A stretch of DNA of 11,290 bases, taken from contig JAIDBM010000089.1 of NCBI GenBank assembly GCA_029056365.1, positions 1 through 11,290 on the forward strand, in the 5' to 3' direction. The translations under genes and the position numbers were made by a program. The notes beneath the pieces were generated by a model. It worked only from the letters and a program-made list of their open reading frames with translations, was not told the origin of the DNA and made no database searches. The stretch comes from Muribaculaceae bacterium (GTDB lineage Bacteria; Bacteroidota; Bacteroidia; Bacteroidales; Muribaculaceae). Positions 7,050 through 11,290 of the stretch are shown here, piece by piece (position 1 is the first letter of the stretch; each line of letters starts with the position of its first letter).

Positions 7050-7918
7050 TGAAAGCCAACAGTTACATAATAGCACCGCTGATTGCCATAATATTATCTT
7101 TGGCGGCTATGCCGGCCGGCGCCCAGACTATCGTGCGCAAAAAAGAACTTGCCGCCGATACTGCAGCCATGGCGGCGAGAATTCCTTCTGAAAAAGTAAT
7201 TGTCGATGGCGACACCGTGAGTATGGTGATTCCACAGCGGAATTTCGGCCGTTACGACCGTGGCCTGTTCAACTACCTGTTCATTCCCAAAGGCAAGTGG
7301 GCCTTCGGGCTTACTGCATCGTATGGCGAACTGAATACCGACGACATACAAGTGCTCGGCATATTGAAAGACCTTGATTTCAAGGGTAAAATCTATTCGA
7401 TAAAACCTTCGGTGTCGTATTTCGTGGCATCGAACCAGTCGGTGGGTCTCAAATTCAATTACTCGCGCGGGATAGGCGATCTCGACAATCTTGCGCTGGA
7501 TTTCTCAGAAGACCTCAACTTCTCGATTTCCGATGTGAGCTACTATACGCAGTCGTATGCCATTTCTGCCTTTTACCGCAATTATGTGGGACTCGGAATG
7601 GACAAGCGTTTCGCAGTGTTCAATGAAGTGGACCTGGCATTTTCGGGAGGCTCGTCGCGCTTTAAGCGCATTTACGATGGCAAGCCACGCGACACACGCA
7701 CTGTTATCACAGAGGCGTCGCTCAATTTCTCGCCGGGTGTGTGTGTGTTCATTCAGGACTATGTGTCGTTCAATATATCGTTCGGCGTGTTCGGTCTTAA
7801 ACTGCGTAATGAACATCAGACCACCGATGGAGTGGAGGAGGGCAGCCGGTTTACGTCCGGAGCAAATTTCCGATTCAATATTTTTAATATAGCCTTTGGC
7901 ATGATGGTAGTGATATGA
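7049..7918 (+). CDS. Small outer-membrane beta-barrel protein, paralog 2
   Basis: A 289-residue exported protein clearly related to the preceding gene product. Seen: a signal peptide with cleavage after AGA (25); an extra segment of about 50 residues (26-76) that the first paralog lacks, with several charged residues; then the shared body: F-x-PKGKW (78-84), YSR (138-140), RNY-x2-LG (177-183), FNEV (191-194), FSGGSS (198-203), SPG-x-x-VF (228-234), H-x-TTD (256-260) and a C-terminus ending MMVVI. Motif positions are offset by a nearly constant 39-40 residues from paralog 1, so the two align almost end to end and arose by tandem duplication. Translation is probably coupled to both neighbours: start overlap TGATG upstream and stop overlap ATGA downstream. 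Function unknown. Confidence 0.85.
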   Translation: MKANSYIIAPLIAIILSLAAMPAGAQTIVRKKELAADTAAMAARIPSEKVIVDGDTVSMVIPQRNFGRYDRGLFNYLFIPKGKWAFGLTASYGELNTDDIQVLGILKDLDFKGKIYSIKPSVSYFVASNQSVGLKFNYSRGIGDLDNLALDFSEDLNFSISDVSYYTQSYAISAFYRNYVGLGMDKRFAVFNEVDLAFSGGSSRFKRIYDGKPRDTRTVITEASLNFSPGVCVFIQDYVSFNISFGVFGLKLRNEHQTTDGVEEGSRFTSGANFRFNIFNIAFGMMVVI

Positions 7919-9513
7919 GAATGTTTACCTTTAAAACGCGATCGCTGGAATTCCACGCTCTTAAAACCGCTTTTGCCCTTGGCGCTGTAATGCTTGCGGG
8001 CTCTTGCCTGAAAGACGACATACCGTATCCGCGCATACAGGCCAACTTCCTGTCGATTGAAGCCGACGGTGTTACAGCAGGGCCGGTGATTGATTCGCTG
8101 AACCGTACGGTAAGTCTTGCGTTCCCGGAGACTGCCGATATATATAATGTGGACATTACCGCATATACACTCACTCCCGGAGCGCATATCGTGGGCGACA
8201 GTATAACCGGAGGCATAGACCTCTCGCAGCCGAAGTCTGTTACCTTGCGTCTGTATCAGGATTATGAATGGACCATAACGGCCGACAGGCCTATAGAGCG
8301 GTATTTCACTGTAAGTTCGCAGATAGGAACGGCTGAAATAGACGTGCCCGGTCGCCGCGTGATTGTTACTGTATCGTCAAAGGCCGACCTTAAGGCTATA
8401 GAAATACTCACATGCAAGCTCGGACCTCAGGGAGCGACAATGACTCCGGAGCTGGCCGGACGTACAGTCGACATGTCGAATTCCGTTGAGATTGAGGTCG
8501 ACGACTGGGGGCATAAATCCGTCTGGACCATATACACCGACACGTCCGATGCCACGGTGACGACATCTTCTGTCGATGCATGGAGTATGGTGGCTTGGGT
8601 GTACGGCGAGGCACAGGCCGGACGGACCAACGGCTTCGAATACCGCCTCAGTGGCGATACTCAGTGGACCCGTCTGCCGCAGTCTGAAGTAATGTCAGAC
8701 GGAGGCAGCTTCAGGGCATGCCTGAAACATCTGTCGCCGGGAGCCGGTTACGAAGTGCGGGCATTCTCCGACGATGAGTATGGCGAGGTGCTTGAGTTCA
8801 CTACCGGAGCCGTGCCTCAGATACCGAACAGCGACTTCGACCAGTGGTGGCTCGACGGAAAAGTGTGGAATCCGTGGCCTGAGGGCGGAGAACAGGTATG
8901 GGACACAGGAAACAAAGGCGCCACAACTCTCGGAACATCCAACTCCATGCCAACCGAAGATACAAGCAGCGGAACCGGATGGGCGGCTATGCTCGAGACC
9001 CGTTTCGTAGGCATAGGCATGATAGGAAAGCTTGCGGCCGGAAATATTTTCGTGGGCCGTTATGTACGCACCGACGGCACCAACGGTGTGCTGAGCTTCG
9101 GGCATCCCTTCTCCGACAAGCCTACCAAGGTGAGGGGCTACATGAAATACAAGACTGCTCCCGTAAGCAGCGTTACCGCCGGCTTTGAATATATGAAGGG
9201 ACTTCCGGACACATGCATAATATGGTGTGCGCTTATCGACCAGCCCGAACCGCTTGAAATACGCACCAATCCTTCGAACCGCCAGATATTCGACCCCGAC
9301 GGCAGTTATGTGGTGGCATACGGAAAAGTTGAATTCGGACAGGACGTGAACAGCTATATCCCGTTTGAATTTGAACTCGACTACAAGTCCACATCGCGGA
9401 CACCGAGATACATACTCCTCACGGCATCGGCCAGCAAATATGGCGATTATTTTACCGGCGGCAACGGGGCCGTGCTGTATGTCGATAATCTTGAACTTGA
9501 ATATGACTATTGA
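7915..9513 (+). CDS. Surface lipoprotein with C-terminal PCMD (putative carbohydrate metabolism) domain
   Basis: A 532-residue lipoprotein. Seen: a signal peptide with lipobox-like AGSC, acylated Cys31, and then LKDD. C-x-K-(D/E)-(D/E) is the lipoprotein export signal described in Bacteroidota, predicting display on the cell surface. Domains, by inspection: two similar beta-rich modules (about 40-125 and 128-208, each ending in W-T-I), a fibronectin type III-like module (about 218-298), and a PCMD domain (about 302-532). The PCMD domain opens with NSDFDQWW, is rich in Trp and Gly, and ends with the typical LYVDNLELEY. PCMD structures are jelly-roll sandwiches resembling carbohydrate-binding modules, but no catalytic residues are evident here. 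The start overlaps the previous stop (ATGA); a second ATG at 7921 is an alternative. A glycan-binding or adhesin role is plausible but unproven. Confidence 0.86.
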   Translation: MRMFTFKTRSLEFHALKTAFALGAVMLAGSCLKDDIPYPRIQANFLSIEADGVTAGPVIDSLNRTVSLAFPETADIYNVDITAYTLTPGAHIVGDSITGGIDLSQPKSVTLRLYQDYEWTITADRPIERYFTVSSQIGTAEIDVPGRRVIVTVSSKADLKAIEILTCKLGPQGATMTPELAGRTVDMSNSVEIEVDDWGHKSVWTIYTDTSDATVTTSSVDAWSMVAWVYGEAQAGRTNGFEYRLSGDTQWTRLPQSEVMSDGGSFRACLKHLSPGAGYEVRAFSDDEYGEVLEFTTGAVPQIPNSDFDQWWLDGKVWNPWPEGGEQVWDTGNKGATTLGTSNSMPTEDTSSGTGWAAMLETRFVGIGMIGKLAAGNIFVGRYVRTDGTNGVLSFGHPFSDKPTKVRGYMKYKTAPVSSVTAGFEYMKGLPDTCIIWCALIDQPEPLEIRTNPSNRQIFDPDGSYVVAYGKVEFGQDVNSYIPFEFELDYKSTSRTPRYILLTASASKYGDYFTGGNGAVLYVDNLELEYDY

Positions 9514-9533
9514 AAAAATACCGACTATTGAAA

Positions 9534-10604
9534 ATGAACCAAAAGTTTAAAACAGCCGGTGCCGCCGCCTTTATGGCGGCGGTGCTTATGGCAGGTGGAA
9601 TGAAAGCACAAGCAGGCGGCAATGTCAGTAACTCCGATTCATCGGCTGTCAGAACGGATTTCAGGCAGTATCTGCCTAAAATCGGGGCAGCACTCCGTAC
9701 CAGATACGAACTCGACACCGAAAACGCCTCAAGCCGTTTTCAGGTGCGCAACGCCAGAGTGCGGCTCAGCGGACAGGTCGGCCCGAAGATTGAGTACTTC
9801 ATGCAGGCCGATTTCTGCGACCAGGGCAAGTTTCAGATGCTCGACGCATATGCGGCCTTCCTTCCCGACACCCACTGGCGTCTGATAGCCGGTCAGACAC
9901 GTGTGCCGTTCTCGCCCGATGCCTCACGTGCTCCGGGAAACTATTTTTTCGCCAACCGCTCGTTTATTGGACGATATATGGGCAACCAGCGCTCGGTCGG
10001 AGTCAAGGCCTGCTACAATGCAGGTGCGCTGCCGCTGTATGTCGAAGGCGGTGTGTTCAACTCCGCCCCCATAGGCAACCACGAAATATGGAACGGCCAT
10101 TTCACATATGGCATAACCGGCAGTTATACAATCGGAGGTGTTATTACGCCGGAAATAGGCTTCAAGAGCGATGTGCCCAAGGGAGGCATACGAACCAATC
10201 TGCTTTCGGCGGCCCTCACACTGCGCAGCGGCCATTGGTTCGCTGAAGGAGAATATGTGCTTCAGACATACAGCCGCAACCGTTTCAAACGCTGCCATGG
10301 TTTCAATGTCCAGGCTCAGTATGCCACAGCGGTGAATGCCGGAATATTCAACCATTGGAGCGCAGAATTGCGTTACGACGGCATGAGCGACCATTCGGGC
10401 GCACTGCCTGGAGACGACGGACTGATTGTGTGCGACTACATACGCCGGCAGCGTGTAACAGCCGGTACCACTTTGAGTTATTACAGAGGCAGCGCACATG
10501 TGGATCTGCGTCTGAACTATGAGCAATACTTCTATCCGTCGGCATATACTGTGCCCGAAGGAGCCGGAAACAAACTCGTGGCGGAGATAATTCTGTATTT
10601 TTAG
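9534..10604 (+). CDS. Phosphate-selective porin O/P-type outer-membrane porin
   Basis: A 356-residue outer-membrane protein resembling Porin_O_P (OprP/OprO-like). Seen: a signal peptide with an Ala-rich core and cleavage after AQA (27); then alternating beta strands with the family's characteristic early pattern: a strand with R-x-R-Y, FQVRNARVRLSG (69-80), I-x-YFMQADF, then AGQTRVPFSPD (119-129), and a C-terminus ending in Phe (EIILYF). Substrates in Bacteroidota members are usually unknown; phosphate should not be assumed. ATG at 9534, 20 nt after the preceding stop, puts a basic MNQKFK directly before the hydrophobic core. An upstream TTG at 9510 would overlap the preceding stop and add eight residues. 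It closes the plus-strand unit, and no clear intrinsic terminator follows it. Confidence 0.85.
   Translation: MNQKFKTAGAAAFMAAVLMAGGMKAQAGGNVSNSDSSAVRTDFRQYLPKIGAALRTRYELDTENASSRFQVRNARVRLSGQVGPKIEYFMQADFCDQGKFQMLDAYAAFLPDTHWRLIAGQTRVPFSPDASRAPGNYFFANRSFIGRYMGNQRSVGVKACYNAGALPLYVEGGVFNSAPIGNHEIWNGHFTYGITGSYTIGGVITPEIGFKSDVPKGGIRTNLLSAALTLRSGHWFAEGEYVLQTYSRNRFKRCHGFNVQAQYATAVNAGIFNHWSAELRYDGMSDHSGALPGDDGLIVCDYIRRQRVTAGTTLSYYRGSAHVDLRLNYEQYFYPSAYTVPEGAGNKLVAEIILYF
9562..9582 (+). repeat. All-G/C hairpin in the signal-peptide coding region of the porin gene
   Basis: CCGCCGCC (9562-9569) pairs perfectly with GGCGGCGG (9575-9582) across the loop TTTAT, and G-T and G-C pairs can lengthen the stem to about 9558-9586. 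It begins 28 nt after the chosen ATG. It may only reflect the Ala-rich signal peptide, or it may slow ribosomes or attenuate porin expression. Confidence 0.45.
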
Positions 10605-10648
10605 TTAAAATCCCGCCGGCGTCAATGCAAATCGGATGAAAATTCGTA

Positions 10649-10687
10649 AATTCGCATGATAATGCGTATTGGCATACGTTATACGTA
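10649..10687. repeat. Chain of three overlapping dyads between the porin and dedA genes
   Basis: Three inverted repeats share arms: CGCAT/ATGCG (10653-10657 and 10662-10666, loop GATA, extendable to 10649-10670 with one mismatch), CGTAT/ATACG (10665-10669 and 10674-10678, loop TGGC), and TACGT/ACGTA (10675-10679 and 10683-10687). Because the right arm of each overlaps the left arm of the next, neighbouring hairpins cannot form together. No T-tract follows, so this is not a standard terminator. The rest of the 128-nt gap (10605-10732) shows no consensus promoter. Confidence 0.4.
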
Positions 10688-10709
10688 AAAGCACCGGTAT
10701 ATTCACACT

Positions 10710-10733
10710 TAATTGTAAAATCTTGTAATTGTA
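10710..10733 (+). repeat. Direct repeat TAATTGTA directly before dedA
   Basis: TAATTGTA occurs at 10710-10717 and 10726-10733, 16 nt apart, with the second copy running into the A of the start codon. It could be a tandem protein-binding site, but the motif is short and AT-rich. Confidence 0.25.
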
Positions 10734-11290
10734 TGATTGAAAATATATTACCGCTTATTTCCATCACCGATATATTCAATGCCAAAGAATTCTTCGCATG
10801 GTTTATCGAAAATGCCAGCTATCTGTTCGTGTTTGTGTTCATGGTGATAGAAAGCTCGTTCATTCCGTTTCCTTCTGAAGTGGTGGTGCCTCCGGCCGCA
10901 TATCTGGCCGTGCAGCATGGCCAGCATGCCGGGCAGGACATGAATGTGTACATGGTGGTAGTGGTGGCTACTCTCGGTGCAATTGTCGGAGCGCTGATCA
11001 ACTACGGTCTGTCGGTTTGGATCGGACGTCCGATTGTGTACAAATTCGCCGACTCGCGTATAGGCCATGCCTGTATGATCGACAGGGCGAAGGTAGAGAA
11101 AGCCGAGCGTTATTTCGACGACCACGGAGCTGCAAGCACTTTCATCGGTCGTCTTATTCCCGCTGTTAGGCAGCTGATAAGCATCCCGGCCGGTATCGCC
11201 AGAATGAATCTGGCGAAATTCATCGTTTTCACCGGACTTGGCGCATTGCTGTGGAATGCGGTTCTTGCCGGACTGGGCGTGCTGCTGGGC
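10733..11290 (+). CDS. DedA family membrane protein, cut by the window end
   Basis: The first 186 residues of a DedA (SNARE-associated/VTT fold) inner-membrane protein; the frame is still open at the last base. Seen: a hydrophobic helix at about 26-40 leading into E-S-x-x-x-PFPSE with Glu40 and Glu49; a Gly-rich membrane segment (about 72-98); and the signature GRLIPAVRQLISIPAGIARM (139-158) with Arg140, Pro143, Arg146 and Pro152, followed by a helix with ALLWN. These are the conserved re-entrant-loop and arginine positions of the family. Members are lipid scramblase or flippase-like proteins, and some recycle undecaprenyl phosphate for cell-wall and glycan synthesis. The substrate here is not determinable. 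The start at ATG 10733 follows an AT-rich leader. It probably has its own promoter, since it lies 128 nt after the porin gene, but none was recognised. Confidence 0.92.
   Translation, partial: MIENILPLISITDIFNAKEFFAWFIENASYLFVFVFMVIESSFIPFPSEVVVPPAAYLAVQHGQHAGQDMNVYMVVVVATLGAIVGALINYGLSVWIGRPIVYKFADSRIGHACMIDRAKVEKAERYFDDHGAASTFIGRLIPAVRQLISIPAGIARMNLAKFIVFTGLGALLWNAVLAGLGVLLG

Noticed and set aside
7111..7120. 10-bp palindrome GCCGGCCGGC
   Set aside because: It lies inside the signal-peptide codons of the second barrel gene and is explained by Ala/Gly/Pro codons in mid-GC DNA; nothing else marks it as a site.
9510..9533. TTG start of the porin overlapping the previous stop
   Set aside because: ATG at 9534 gives a standard signal peptide. 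The overlap start remains possible but adds eight residues with no benefit to the signal.
6300..10604. Polysaccharide utilisation locus
   Set aside because: Despite the PCMD lipoprotein there is no SusC-type TonB-dependent transporter, SusD, glycoside hydrolase, sulfatase or hybrid sensor in the window.
1..11290. CRISPR array, insertion sequence, tRNA, rRNA or prophage genes
   Set aside because: No regularly spaced repeats, transposase or integrase motifs, tRNA cloverleaf or rRNA-like stretch was seen on either strand.

Overview
The window looks like a chromosomal segment from a member of the Bacteroidales (phylum Bacteroidota). Grounds: protein families largely confined to that phylum (a DUF4923-type secreted protein, a PCMD-type lipoprotein with a C-x-K-D-D surface-export signal, Porin_O_P), a promoter matching the Bacteroidota consensus TTTG-N20-TAnnTTTG, and A-rich leaders without clear Shine-Dalgarno sites. 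Mid-range GC and the gene set would fit a Muribaculaceae-like gut bacterium, but the family is inference.

Layout. (1) Positions 1-110 are intergenic with two small dyads. (2) 111-692, plus strand: a DJ-1/PfpI (ThiJ) protein, ended by a strong hairpin terminator at 758-794 that also covers the stop codon of the convergent ktrA/trkA gene. (3) 788-6034, minus strand: a tight four-gene unit read in the order capD-like nucleotide-sugar 4,6-dehydratase/epimerase, DUF4923 secreted protein, KtrB/TrkH potassium channel subunit, KtrA/TrkA regulatory subunit. Spacings are 4 nt, a one-base stop/start overlap, and 45 nt. A promoter with consensus -33 and -7 boxes lies at 6138-6169. (4) 6035-6299 is a divergent, AT-rich control region with several dyads. 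(5) 6300-10604, plus strand: a four-gene envelope unit of two tandem paralogous small outer-membrane beta-barrels, a surface lipoprotein with a C-terminal PCMD domain, and a phosphate-selective-porin-type protein. The first three are joined by 1-nt and 4-nt overlaps, the fourth follows after 20 nt. (6) 10605-10732 is intergenic and carries a chain of three overlapping dyads. (7) 10733 to the window end: a DedA-family membrane protein, truncated by the window.

How it fits together. The minus-strand unit joins surface-polysaccharide precursor synthesis to potassium uptake; the reason for the coupling is not evident. The plus-strand unit encodes only envelope proteins with export signals, and no SusC/SusD pair, glycoside hydrolase or regulator is present, so it is not a classical polysaccharide utilisation locus. 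It is the best candidate here for an undescribed system: two related barrels, a surface-exposed beta-rich lipoprotein and a larger porin made together. No tRNA, rRNA, CRISPR array, insertion sequence or phage gene was seen.
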